A stretch of DNA of 64,000 bases from positions 32,584 through 96,583 of the forward strand of contig UQFH01000008.1 in NCBI GenBank assembly GCA_900540185.1, read 5' to 3'. This DNA comes from an uncultured Eubacteriales bacterium. GTDB lineage: Bacteria; Bacillota; Clostridia; Tissierellales; Peptoniphilaceae. Positions 37,332 through 46,228 of this stretch are shown piece after piece. The notes under the pieces are model-generated. The model saw only the letters and a program-made list of their open reading frames with translations, was not told the DNA's origin and made no database searches. How positions within the stretch are numbered: the stretch's first letter is position 1; every line of letters begins with the position of its first letter. Both the position numbers and the translations under genes were made by a program.

Positions 37332-38036
37332 ATGAAAAAGAGAAGTTTTTTAAAAAGTTTTAATAATGCTGCAAATGGTTTAGTTCACAGTTTTAAAAGT
37401 GAGAAAAATATGAGAATTCATTTTGCAGTTGCAGGCGTTGTGATGATTTTTGCACTCGTTTTTGAGTTTTCGAAGTTGGAGTTTATTGCTCTTACAGGTG
37501 CAATTGTTCTTGTGCTTTTTGCTGAATTAATAAATACGGCGCTTGAGTATGCGGTTGATGCTTCGGTTGGCGAATTCCATCCGCTTATTCGAGTTTGCAA
37601 AGATATTTCCGCAGGGGCGGTACTTTTGACGGCTTTTTATGCGGTGTTTGTTGGGTATTTGCTTTTTTATGATAGACTCGTGCCGCTTGGCAATAATGTT
37701 TTGGGTGCGATTCATCAAAGCCCTATTCATTTGACATTTATTGCGTTTTCCCTTACAGTAATGCTCGTGATTGCGCTAAAAAGCAAGTACTCAAAGAGCA
37801 GAGGAAGTTATTTTCAAGGCGGAACGGTGAGCGGACACGCTGCAGTTTCGTTTCTTTTAGCGACCATTGTTTCTTTTAACTCGGATAGTCTGCTTGTAAT
37901 TTCGCTCGCTTATATTCTTGCGATATTGGTTGCGGAAAGTCGTGTCGAAGGAAAAATACATAAACCTATGGATGTTTTTTATGGGGGCTTATTGGGTATA
38001 ATTATAGGAATAATTATTTTTAGGTTGTTTGGATAA
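37332..38036 (+). CDS. dgkA: Fused lipid kinase (DgkA/UdpK-type) and PAP2 phosphatase
   Basis: A 234-residue membrane protein. Residues 1-115 are a prokaryotic diacylglycerol / undecaprenol kinase: SFNNAANGLVHSFKSEKNMR, the catalytic Glu in ELINTALEYAVD and KDISAGAVLL. Residues 120-234 are a PAP2 phosphatase: a C2-type SGHA (167-170) and C3-type SRVEGKIHKPMD (SR at 203-204, His210, Asp214), with three or four further helices. Kinase and phosphatase on one chain could interconvert undecaprenol and its monophosphate, or lipid phosphatidate. The C1 motif KxxxxxxRP is not clear. The dgkA-cdd-era order is ancestral. Confidence 0.88.
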   Translation: MKKRSFLKSFNNAANGLVHSFKSEKNMRIHFAVAGVVMIFALVFEFSKLEFIALTGAIVLVLFAELINTALEYAVDASVGEFHPLIRVCKDISAGAVLLTAFYAVFVGYLLFYDRLVPLGNNVLGAIHQSPIHLTFIAFSLTVMLVIALKSKYSKSRGSYFQGGTVSGHAAVSFLLATIVSFNSDSLLVISLAYILAILVAESRVEGKIHKPMDVFYGGLLGIIIGIIIFRLFG

Positions 38037-38038
38037 GT

Positions 38039-38449
38039 ATGAAGTTGGATTATTATAAATTAGATGAGAATATGAAAAGGCTTGTGAACGCGGCAATCGG
38101 CGCAAAAAAGAATTCTTATGCGCCGATTTCAGGATTTAATGTCGGAGCTGCAATTTTGACGAATACAGGCGAAATTTTTAGTGGAGTTAATGTAGAGATT
38201 ACAAGTTTTTCTCCCACTATTTGCGCTGAGAGAAATGCGATTTTCAGCATGTTTACAACAGGCGAGAGAAATTATAGTGCAATCGCTGTTTGCGGCTCGA
38301 GCTCGGATACATTTCCGTGCGGTGTTTGTAGGCAGGTGATATATGAAACGTCGCCGGAGTGCGAGGTTTTAATAGTTAACAGTTTATCGGACATAGAATC
38401 TTACAGAATTCGAGATTTATTGCCACACGGATTTAGATTGGAGGAATAA
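38039..38449 (+). CDS. cdd: Cytidine deaminase
   Basis: A 136-residue homotetrameric-type cytidine deaminase, salvaging cytidine to uridine. Zinc motifs are TICAERNAIF (Cys, catalytic Glu) and FPCGVCRQV (two Cys), preceded by SYAPISGFNVGAAI. The end overlaps era by one base. Confidence 0.95.
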   Translation: MKLDYYKLDENMKRLVNAAIGAKKNSYAPISGFNVGAAILTNTGEIFSGVNVEITSFSPTICAERNAIFSMFTTGERNYSAIAVCGSSSDTFPCGVCRQVIYETSPECEVLIVNSLSDIESYRIRDLLPHGFRLEE

Positions 38450-39321
38450 TGAGAAGCGGTTTTGTTAATTTGATTGGAAGGCCAAATGTAGGAAAGTCTT
38501 CTATTTTAAATCATTTAATTGGGGTAAAGCTTTCGATTGTTACGGATAGGCCACAGACCACAAGAAAAAGTATGAAGTTCATTTATACAGATGAAAGGTC
38601 CCAAATCATTTTCTTTGACAATCCGGGATTTCAAGACCCTAAAAACAAGTTGGGTCAAGAGATGCAGAATATTATTTATAACAATATGAAAGATGCAGAT
38701 CTTGATATTTATGTTATGGACAATTCATTGGAAAATGGAAGGCTCGACAATAAGGTCTTGGATTTGGCACGCGAAGACAAAAATAAAAAGATTGTTATAA
38801 TAAATAAGTGCGACCTTTTAAAAGATGATGAGCTCGAAATGCTCATTCAAAAATATAAGGATTTGGATTTATTTATAGATGTTTATCCGGTTTCTGCTGT
38901 TACGGGTTATGGTTTTGATGAGCTTCTTGACGGGATTTATGATTTGCTCCCTGAAGGTCCGATGTATTATGACGAAGAGATGATTACAGATACTATGACA
39001 AGGGAAATTATGGAAGAAATTTTGAGAGAAAAGTTTTTGATTTTTCTGGATGAAGAAATTCCACACGGCATTAATATCGAAACAGAAGAATATATTGAAG
39101 ACGAGGACTCCATAAGTATAAGGCATATTGTTTATATTGAACGCGAAAACCATAAGGCGATCGTTATTGGAAAAAACGGCAATATGATAAACAAGATTAT
39201 AAATGCAGCAAGAAAAGATATGCAGGAGTTTACAAACAAAAAAGTTCGTCTTAAAATTGATATTAAAGTTAGAAAAAATTGGAGAAAGAACAGCGGGATA
39301 GTTAAGAGTTGGATTAAATGA
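38449..39321 (+). CDS. era: GTPase Era
   Basis: A 290-residue Era, a GTPase for 16S rRNA and 30S assembly. G1 is GRPNVGKSSILN, G2 the RPQTTRK stretch, G3 DNPGFQ (usual DTPG), G4 NKCDLL; the C-terminal KH domain has HKAIVIGKNGNMINKI. It overlaps recO by 4 bases, the conserved cdd-era-recO order. The Thr-to-Asn change in G3 is a small deviation. Confidence 0.96.
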   Translation: MRSGFVNLIGRPNVGKSSILNHLIGVKLSIVTDRPQTTRKSMKFIYTDERSQIIFFDNPGFQDPKNKLGQEMQNIIYNNMKDADLDIYVMDNSLENGRLDNKVLDLAREDKNKKIVIINKCDLLKDDELEMLIQKYKDLDLFIDVYPVSAVTGYGFDELLDGIYDLLPEGPMYYDEEMITDTMTREIMEEILREKFLIFLDEEIPHGINIETEEYIEDEDSISIRHIVYIERENHKAIVIGKNGNMINKIINAARKDMQEFTNKKVRLKIDIKVRKNWRKNSGIVKSWIK

Positions 39322-40022
39322 GGACGGAAGCTATTGTTTTAAGAAATATCAGATGGCAGGATACTAGTATTATAACTCATGCACTCACCGATGATTATGG
39401 AAGAATCAGTATTATGACAAAGGGTGCATTCAAGCGGAAAGAAAATGTCATGCCATATTTCGATTTATTTTCAATTACAAATTTCGACCTTTATAAAGGG
39501 AACAATATGTTTTATTTTAATTTTGCCGACAGCTCAAAAGTTTCAGGGGATTTATACAAGGAGCCGATTTCGTTTAGGGTTTGCTCGATTTTAAGCGAGA
39601 TTATTATTAAGACTATGCTTGACAATTACAGTGTTCCGAATATTTATCCGCTTACGAAAAAATTCTTGGAACTTTTATCGGAGGCAAAAAATAAAGTGCT
39701 CTTTTTTTCGGCTTGGCTTATAAAATATATTTCATTTATGGGATATAGACCGATTATTAGCGACAACAAGGATGAACTTGTTATTTGCGAAGACGGCATT
39801 GTTGTTGCCGAACCGGCTACGATGGTAGGCCATTACAGACGGGTGAGTTTTGAAGAGTCGAATCTTATTAAAAAATTACTTTTTTCCGAGATGTCTGAGA
39901 TTATGAAGTTCGACGTTGGAAATGAATCGAGTATGAAGATTTTAGATTTAATTATTTTTTATTTTAAATTATCTTTTAGTATAAATAAATTAAATTCGTA
40001 TGAGGAGCTAAAAAAATTTTAA
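39318..40022 (+). CDS. recO: DNA repair protein RecO
   Basis: A 234-residue RecO. The N-terminal OB fold has RTEAIVLRNIRWQDTSIITH and DDYGRISIMTKGAFK; the rest is helical. RecO loads RecA with RecF and RecR. It lacks the Cys-cluster zinc ribbon seen in many RecO proteins (only one Cys, in ICEDG). The start overlaps era (ATGA). Confidence 0.88.
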   Translation: MRTEAIVLRNIRWQDTSIITHALTDDYGRISIMTKGAFKRKENVMPYFDLFSITNFDLYKGNNMFYFNFADSSKVSGDLYKEPISFRVCSILSEIIIKTMLDNYSVPNIYPLTKKFLELLSEAKNKVLFFSAWLIKYISFMGYRPIISDNKDELVICEDGIVVAEPATMVGHYRRVSFEESNLIKKLLFSEMSEIMKFDVGNESSMKILDLIIFYFKLSFSINKLNSYEELKKF

Positions 40023-40032
40023 ATGGTGTTAT

Positions 40033-40878
40033 ATGATGAAATTAGTAGATGAGTTAAACAATTATTATAGGCAGTTCGGATTGAGAGAGATCAGAGAGGA
40101 CTACATTGAGCTTAATGAAGATGTTTTAAGTTACAGTGAGCTGTTTTTTCACTTGGACAATCCGAATTCTATTTCGGGTGCGAATGTGAGAATTTTGAAT
40201 GTTGGAGATATGTCTTTTTCTATTCAAGGCACAAAGCGCTCGGTCAGCTCTATTTATAGAGTTGTTGACCAAAGAAAATACACAGTAAATTTCAAGGATG
40301 TGTTTCTATCGATAGAGCACATATTTGGAAATATGGATGATTATCTTTTTACTTTTAACTCGGGGGAATACCACGAATCTTCTCTGGGAGCCACCATTTC
40401 ATATTCTAATATTTATGCAAACGGATTTTTGATTATTAAGTGTAAATATTTTCAGTCTATTAATGATGAACATTTGGATAGTGTTCCTTTGATAATCGAG
40501 TACAATTTGGACAATCTTTCGTATATTTTTGGAGACGAGGAGTCGATTGATTTTTCTGTTGAACATTTGAGGGACAATGAATTTTCAAGTTATATTTTCG
40601 AAGAGATGGACTATGAAAATGAAAATATTTTATTTAACAGCCATATTTCTGAAAGTGAAGTACATTTGAGAGAAAAGAGGTTCGTTCTTGCATATATCGC
40701 ACTTATAAAATCATATAAGGATGTTGAAATTATAAAGGGTAAGACGGGTATATTCTCTGAAAAATATATCGACAATATGAAAAGAATAAGAGAAATATAT
40801 TTTGAAATAAAAAATGAATATTTGAATCAAAAAGCAATTGTTGAGTCTGACGTTTCAAAGGAGGAAGAGTATGAGTAA
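40033..40878 (+). CDS. Degenerate GlyQ-like protein (glycyl-tRNA synthetase alpha homologue without class II motifs)
   Basis: A 281-residue protein in the glyQ position (after recO, before glyS) and of glyQ length. Reading it against bacterial GlyQ, I can follow it end to end: VDELNNYYRQFGL against the first helix, RKYTVNFKDVFLSIE against the FQVVIKPSPDNIQ strand, YHESSLGATIS against WENPTLGAWG, IIKCKYFQSI against VTQFTYFQQV, IIEYNLDNLSYIFGD against GEITYGLERLAMYIQG, and a last helix (IREIYFEIKNEYL). The class II residues are gone: the motif 2 stretch reads SIQGTKRSVSS instead of QPSRRPTDGR, and motif 3 GLER reads NLDN (158-161), so the ATP-binding Arg is lost. It should not activate glycine. 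Alignment was by eye. Confidence 0.65.
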   Translation: MMKLVDELNNYYRQFGLREIREDYIELNEDVLSYSELFFHLDNPNSISGANVRILNVGDMSFSIQGTKRSVSSIYRVVDQRKYTVNFKDVFLSIEHIFGNMDDYLFTFNSGEYHESSLGATISYSNIYANGFLIIKCKYFQSINDEHLDSVPLIIEYNLDNLSYIFGDEESIDFSVEHLRDNEFSSYIFEEMDYENENILFNSHISESEVHLREKRFVLAYIALIKSYKDVEIIKGKTGIFSEKYIDNMKRIREIYFEIKNEYLNQKAIVESDVSKEEEYE

Positions 40879-42652
40879 ATTTTTAATGGAAGTTATAACT
40901 AATCCGATGGACGTCGTTATATTTCAAGATATCGAGGAAGATATAAGAGAATATTTGAAATCCAGCGATTTTGAATCGTTTTTTAAAACTGAAAATTTGA
41001 ATATTTTTGTGAGTCAGACAAGAATCGTAATTTGGGCGGATTTATTCGGGGACGATTTGAAAGATAAACTTTCGGAGCTTTTACCATCTATTCTTAGAGG
41101 GGTTGAAAGTCCGAATCAAATGAGGTGGGACACCGGCTCTATAACTTTTTTCAGCCCGATAATAAATATTTTAGCTTTGTTGGACGATGAGTTAATAGAT
41201 GTTCAAATTGAAGATGTCCGCTCAAAAAAAGTTTCACTCGTTAACCTGTGCGATGAAATCGAGATAGATAGTGTTGATGACTATTTTGAAAATCTTGATA
41301 AATATGTCGGTTTTAATGAAGTTGACAGAGTGAATAAAATCAGGAATCAGGTTTCAAAAATAGCGGCAAGCCTTGGAAAGAAATTTACTGCAAACAGGGA
41401 TAAACTAATTAAAATTGCAAAGATAATTGAAAATCCACAATTTTTGAGCGCGAATTTTGATGAAAAATATTACGATTTACCGGAAGAATTTGTTTTTAAT
41501 ATAATAAATAAATACGATGCTTGCATTCCTCTCACATTTGAGGACGGAAAAATTTCGAATTCGTACATTATAGCTTACAATAAAAACAAAAAATCAGAGA
41601 AAATAAAATCGATGTATGAAAATTCTCTCGATTATGATTTGGGACTTATTGAAGAAGTCTTCGAAAAAGACAGTGCTTTAGAACTGAAAGAATATGTTCC
41701 GAGACTAAATTGGATTTCAAAGTATGATCAACTTGGAAATCTATATGATAAAACGATTCGAGTTAAGATGTTTGTCGAAAAGGTTGCCGACAATCTTTCT
41801 CTTGCGGAAGAAATGGAAGAAAATCTATATTTAGCTGCTGATTTAATGAAGGCAGACCTTGCAACGAGAACGGTAAAAAAATATCCACAATTAAAAGGCG
41901 TAGTTGCAAAGACGATGCTGGAAAAAGAAGGGTATGATAGCGTTATAGGAGAGGCTATATTGGAGCAGTATCTTCCGGGCTCGATGAACAAAATGCCTGA
42001 ATCTTCAATAGGTTATATTTTGGCAATTGTAGATAGATACGATGATATTGTAGGTTTGATTATTTCCGATGATTATAATATAAGGCTTGTAAAAAACAAG
42101 ATTGACGAGATTTTAAATCTCATTATAAATTCCAAACTCGAAATAAGTGTCGCAACTCTTACTAAAATTGCACTTTATGTTTATACAGAAGAAAGCATAG
42201 GTGTATTTGATTACAATAAGGTTGAAAGTATTTTAGAAGACCTATTTCTTCAAAGATACAAAAATATTTTAAGAAATTTTGGGGTCAAAGCCGAATTTGT
42301 ATCGGATGACATTTTGTCATGCGATGAATATTTCGGAAATTTGACTGAAAAACTTATTGAAATTTCGGAAACGGCGGATGAAGAAGAGACAAGTCTTTTA
42401 AAGAATCTTTTCAGAATCAGAAATTTGGTTATGACAAGCGAGTCGATGGACTATGAGAGCTCGGAGGAAGAAAGAAGAGTCGGCGAACTCGTTAGTGGTG
42501 ATGTTACTAATGACATAGATGGCGATTTTATTTCTTTCTTAAAAAACAATAAAGAAGTGCTGCAGGATTTATTTGATTTTTATGACAATGGAGGTTATGT
42601 GACTGATTATTCCAAGAAGTTGCAAACGGAATTAAAGAACAGGTGGTTTTAG
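40871..42652 (+). CDS. Degenerate GlyS-like protein (glycyl-tRNA synthetase beta homologue)
   Basis: A 593-residue protein, shorter than usual GlyS (about 680-700). Clear GlyS blocks: PNQMRWDTGSITFFSPI (81-97, usual PKSMRWGDGDLRFVRPI), YYDLPEEFVFNIINKYD (200-216), LGNLYDKTIRVKMFVEKVA (288-306), and the HD-like LAADLMKADLATRTVKKYPQ (321-340), EQYLPGSMN and AIVDRYDDIVG. Lost signatures: the N-terminal GTEELP is ITNPMDV, and HQRYF after LPEE is KYDACIP. The C-terminal anticodon-binding part is present but very divergent. Start at 40871 follows AAGGAGG and overlaps the GlyQ-like gene by 8 bases, so the pair is co-translated and may still form a complex. tRNA-Gly binding could persist; aminoacylation is unlikely. 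Confidence 0.75.
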   Translation: MSKFLMEVITNPMDVVIFQDIEEDIREYLKSSDFESFFKTENLNIFVSQTRIVIWADLFGDDLKDKLSELLPSILRGVESPNQMRWDTGSITFFSPIINILALLDDELIDVQIEDVRSKKVSLVNLCDEIEIDSVDDYFENLDKYVGFNEVDRVNKIRNQVSKIAASLGKKFTANRDKLIKIAKIIENPQFLSANFDEKYYDLPEEFVFNIINKYDACIPLTFEDGKISNSYIIAYNKNKKSEKIKSMYENSLDYDLGLIEEVFEKDSALELKEYVPRLNWISKYDQLGNLYDKTIRVKMFVEKVADNLSLAEEMEENLYLAADLMKADLATRTVKKYPQLKGVVAKTMLEKEGYDSVIGEAILEQYLPGSMNKMPESSIGYILAIVDRYDDIVGLIISDDYNIRLVKNKIDEILNLIINSKLEISVATLTKIALYVYTEESIGVFDYNKVESILEDLFLQRYKNILRNFGVKAEFVSDDILSCDEYFGNLTEKLIEISETADEEETSLLKNLFRIRNLVMTSESMDYESSEEERRVGELVSGDVTNDIDGDFISFLKNNKEVLQDLFDFYDNGGYVTDYSKKLQTELKNRWF

Positions 42653-42655
42653 AAT

Positions 42656-43471
42656 ATGTATGATATAACTATTTTTGTTTTAAGCGACTCTATAGGCGAG
42701 ACAGGAAGCAAGATTGCAAGAGCTTCCGTTGCCCAATTTCCAAACTGTAATTATGAGATTAAAAGATATCCTTATATTTTAGACAAGGCTCATATTTTGT
42801 CTGTGATTGAAGAAGCAAAAAATCTGCCGGCGGTGATTATTTATAGTACTGTTGACGAAGAACACGCTGACTATTTGGAGAAAACTGCAATAGAATACGG
42901 AATTCCTACCGTAAACATTATGAAGGAACCGCTTGATGCAATTTCCAATATTTTGCACCAAACACCAATAAGAGAGTCAGGCATTCTTAGAAAAATGGAC
43001 GAAACTTATTTCCAAACGGTTGATGCGATAGAATTTGCTGTAAAATATGACGATGGAAAAGACCCTAGAGGTATTAGAAAAGCTGACATTTGTCTGATTG
43101 GGATTTCCCGCACTTCAAAAACTCCTTTAAGCATGTATCTTGCCAACAAAGGATATATGGTTGCAAATGTTCCGCTTGTTCCTGAAGTACCGATTTCAGA
43201 TGAACTCTTCGTGAAAGATCCGAAGCGAATTTTCGGACTTACAACAAGCGCTGAGATAATGATGAATATAAGGGAGGAAAGACTAAAAGCTCTTGGTATG
43301 CCGAGTGTTGGAATGTATTCAGAATTCGATAGAATAAAAGCAGAGATAGATTATGCAAACAACATTATGGAAAAGATTGGGTGTACTGTTATTGATGTTT
43401 CAAACAGAGCAATAGAAGAAACGGCGGCTGTAATTATTGAGATTATGGAAAAGAGGTTTGGAAGAATATGA
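42656..43471 (+). CDS. PPDK regulatory protein (full length, DUF299 family)
   Basis: A 271-residue bifunctional kinase/phosphorylase of the PRP family, which in other bacteria phosphorylates or dephosphorylates PPDK or PEP synthase. The N-terminal domain begins ITIFVLSDSIGETGSKIARA; the P-loop is GISRTSKTPLS (149-159); NVPLVPEVPIS, FGLTTSAE and AIEETAAVIIEIM follow. This matches family consensus fully, unlike the half-length paralogue at 20451-20888. It stands in the ancestral place after glyS (Bacillus yqfL). It overlaps dgt by 4 bases. Confidence 0.92.
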   Translation: MYDITIFVLSDSIGETGSKIARASVAQFPNCNYEIKRYPYILDKAHILSVIEEAKNLPAVIIYSTVDEEHADYLEKTAIEYGIPTVNIMKEPLDAISNILHQTPIRESGILRKMDETYFQTVDAIEFAVKYDDGKDPRGIRKADICLIGISRTSKTPLSMYLANKGYMVANVPLVPEVPISDELFVKDPKRIFGLTTSAEIMMNIREERLKALGMPSVGMYSEFDRIKAEIDYANNIMEKIGCTVIDVSNRAIEETAAVIIEIMEKRFGRI

Positions 43472-44475
43472 TAAGGGAGATTTTGGAAAAAAGGGAACAT
43501 GAATATCTAAGAGATGTTGCAACTTTTTCTGATTCTTCCAAGGGTAGAGAAAGACCTGAAATCAAATCAGATGTGAGACTTGAGTTCCAAAGGGACAGAG
43601 ATAGAATTATTCACACCAAGAGTTTCAGAAGGCTAAAACACAAGACTCAGGTCTATATCGCTCCACTTGGGGACCACTATAGAACGAGACTTACTCATAC
43701 TTTAGAGGTCTCTCAAATTGCGAGAACTATTGCAAGGGCTCTGTTTTTGAACGAAGATCTTGTTGAAGCAATTTCAATGGGTCATGACATCGGTCACACG
43801 CCTTTCGGGCATGCAGGTGAAAAGGTTTTGAACAAGCTTTCCGACAGCGGTTTTAAACACAATGAACAGTCTCTTAGAGTTGTGGATTTTTTGGAATCTC
43901 ACAAAGGAAACAGAGGGTTAAATTTAACCTATGAAGTCCGAAACGGAATAAAAAATCACAGCGGCTCAGATGAGGCGGAGACACTTGAAGGAAAGATTGT
44001 AAAATTTGCAGATAGAATTGCTTATATAAATCATGATATAGATGACGCGATTCGTGCGGGGGTTCTTTCAAATGACGATATCCCTAAAGAGATAGTTAAG
44101 GTTTTAGGAAATACAGCCGGCGACAGGATTGACAAGATGGTAAATGATGTTATAATAAATTCTACTGACAAAAATAAAATTATGATGAGTGATGAAATCA
44201 GCTCAGCGATGAATGAACTTAGAACGTTTATGTTTTCAAATGTTTATCTTGATGAAAGAAGTAAAGTTCAAGGTGAGAGAATTGAAATTATGCTGTCGCT
44301 TCTTTTTGAGTATTATATGAAAAATTCGAACGTTATCAGTGAGCACATAAAAATATATGATGAAAAAGAGTCTTTAAACAGAATGGTTATAGACTATATT
44401 GCGGGCATGACCGACCAGTTCGCAATAGAGAAATTTGAAGAACTGTTTTTGCCGACGGGTATTAGAAGGGTGTAG
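43468..44475 (+). CDS. dgt: dGTP triphosphohydrolase-like HD protein
   Basis: A 335-residue HD-domain dNTP triphosphohydrolase. The motifs are RDRIIHTKSFRRLKHKTQVY, HYRTRLTHTLEVSQIARTIA (His), ISMGHDIGHTPFGHAGE (HD) and KFADRIAYINHDIDDA (Asp). It hydrolyses dGTP or other dNTPs to nucleoside and triphosphate. This short clostridial form usually sits before dnaG, as here (2-base gap). Confidence 0.93.
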   Translation: MIREILEKREHEYLRDVATFSDSSKGRERPEIKSDVRLEFQRDRDRIIHTKSFRRLKHKTQVYIAPLGDHYRTRLTHTLEVSQIARTIARALFLNEDLVEAISMGHDIGHTPFGHAGEKVLNKLSDSGFKHNEQSLRVVDFLESHKGNRGLNLTYEVRNGIKNHSGSDEAETLEGKIVKFADRIAYINHDIDDAIRAGVLSNDDIPKEIVKVLGNTAGDRIDKMVNDVIINSTDKNKIMMSDEISSAMNELRTFMFSNVYLDERSKVQGERIEIMLSLLFEYYMKNSNVISEHIKIYDEKESLNRMVIDYIAGMTDQFAIEKFEELFLPTGIRRV

Positions 44476-44477
44476 AT

Positions 44478-46226
44478 ATGTTTATAAGTGATACTAAAAT
44501 TGAAGAAATCAAGGACGCAGTCGATATTGTTGATTTGATCGGCAGTTATGTGTCACTAGTAAAAAGGGGGAGAAATTATGTTGGACTTTGTCCTTTTCAT
44601 AATGAAAAAACGCCGAGTTTCAGTGTAAATCCCGATGGACATTATTTTAAATGCTTTGGATGTGGCAAAAGTGGAGATGCAATTACATTTTTACAGGAAT
44701 ATGAAGGACTTGATTTCAACGAGGCGATAAAAGAACTCGCGGAAAAAGCGCACATTGATTTAGGAGAAGCTGAATTTCAAAAAAAACAAGCTGATTATTC
44801 GGTTTACTATGATATAAATAGAGAAGCTGCACTTTATTTTATGGACAATATCAAAGCGGATGAAGCTGCAATTTCTTATTTAAAAAACAGAAATATTAAT
44901 GTTAATTCCGTACTTGAATTTGGAATAGGATTCGCACTCGATTCATGGGATGGGCTTCTAAATCATCTGACAAAAAAAGGATTTAGTATAAATGATATAG
45001 AGGCAGCCAATTTGATTCAAAAGAGCGAAAAAAGAGGAACATATTATGACTTGTTTAGAAAGAGGCTGATATTTCCTATTTTAGATTTAAAATCAAGAGT
45101 TGTCGGATTTTCCGGAAGAATTGTCGGAGATGGAGAGCCGAAGTATTACAATTCAAGAGATAGTGTTATTTTTAAAAAAGGCAATTTACTATTTGGGCTG
45201 AATTTGGTTCAAAAAAAGAGCGACAGAAGCAGAATTATGCTTGTTGAGGGCAATATAGATGTTGTAAAATTGCACCAGATGGGTATAAATTACGTAGTAG
45301 CAGCACTTGGAACTGCTTTCACAGACAGACAGGCGACGCTTTTAAAAAGGTATGGTAAGGAAGTATATCTTTGTCTTGACGGCGATTTTGCAGGACAAAA
45401 AGCGACGGTGAGAGATATTGAGATTCTTAGAAATATCGGGGTAGTTCCTAAAATTGTTGTAATACCTGATAATATGGACCCCGATGAATATGTTGACAAG
45501 TTTGGAAAAGATAAGTTTGACGCACTGCTTCAAGATGCCGTTTCTGCTTTTGATTTTACGGTTTCGTTTTACAAACAAGACCTCGATATAAATCGAAGGG
45601 ACGATTTTATAGAATTTATAAGAAGAGTTTCAGGGCTTATAAAAACTATTCCGTCGAAAGTAGAACAGTCAATTTATGTCGAAGATATTTCGAAAAAATA
45701 TAATATAGACAAGAATCTTCTAATGGAGGAGCTCTCAAAAAACAATGAAGTTTTTGTTGCAAATGCTTATGATGTAAAATCATATACAATTCCAAAAGCT
45801 TCGAATAAGTTTATTAAAATACTTATAAGTTATATTATTACTGACAAAGTTTTTGCGGTGGAAGCTGAAAAACTTAATGTTTTAGATTATATAAATAATC
45901 AAAGTTATGCAGATTTGATTGAAAGAATTTTTAAGGAATACGAAAAAAAAGAAAAGATAGATGTTGATGAGTTTACAAAGAGCCTTATTAACGAAAATGA
46001 ATTTGGTGAGAATTTAGTGAAATCCATGTTATCTCATGTTGAGATTAAGGAGCCTACAATAAATTATTTTAACGATGTCGTTGATGGAATTAAAAGAGAG
46101 TATATAACTGATAAAAAAGATGTGCTAAATAAAAAAATTGAAAGTGCCACAAATGACAAAGATTTTGATTTGGTTGTAGAGCTTCTTAAGGAATTGGATT
46201 CTCTTTCAGAAATGGATGGTGATTAA
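44478..46226 (+). CDS. dnaG: DNA primase
   Basis: A 582-residue DnaG. The zinc-binding domain has [20 protein letters not shown] and [12 protein letters not shown] (CHCC); the RNA polymerase core has the TOPRIM motifs [16 protein letters not shown] and [13 protein letters not shown], plus [16 protein letters not shown]; the C-terminal part is the helicase-binding region. It makes RNA primers for replication and is followed 2 bases later by rpoD (the macromolecular synthesis operon). Confidence 0.97.
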   Translation: MFISDTKIEEIKDAVDIVDLIGSYVSLVKRGRNYVGLCPFHNEKTPSFSVNPDGHYFKCFGCGKSGDAITFLQEYEGLDFNEAIKELAEKAHIDLGEAEFQKKQADYSVYYDINREAALYFMDNIKADEAAISYLKNRNINVNSVLEFGIGFALDSWDGLLNHLTKKGFSINDIEAANLIQKSEKRGTYYDLFRKRLIFPILDLKSRVVGFSGRIVGDGEPKYYNSRDSVIFKKGNLLFGLNLVQKKSDRSRIMLVEGNIDVVKLHQMGINYVVAALGTAFTDRQATLLKRYGKEVYLCLDGDFAGQKATVRDIEILRNIGVVPKIVVIPDNMDPDEYVDKFGKDKFDALLQDAVSAFDFTVSFYKQDLDINRRDDFIEFIRRVSGLIKTIPSKVEQSIYVEDISKKYNIDKNLLMEELSKNNEVFVANAYDVKSYTIPKASNKFIKILISYIITDKVFAVEAEKLNVLDYINNQSYADLIERIFKEYEKKEKIDVDEFTKSLINENEFGENLVKSMLSHVEIKEPTINYFNDVVDGIKREYITDKKDVLNKKIESATNDKDFDLVVELLKELDSLSEMDGD

Positions 46227-46228
46227 AA

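Noticed and set aside
40033..42652. GlyQ-like and GlyS-like genes as decaying pseudogenes
   Set aside because: Both are full open frames with good ribosome signals (clear for the beta-like gene) and a tight 8-base overlap; no stops or frameshifts, which argues for retained function.
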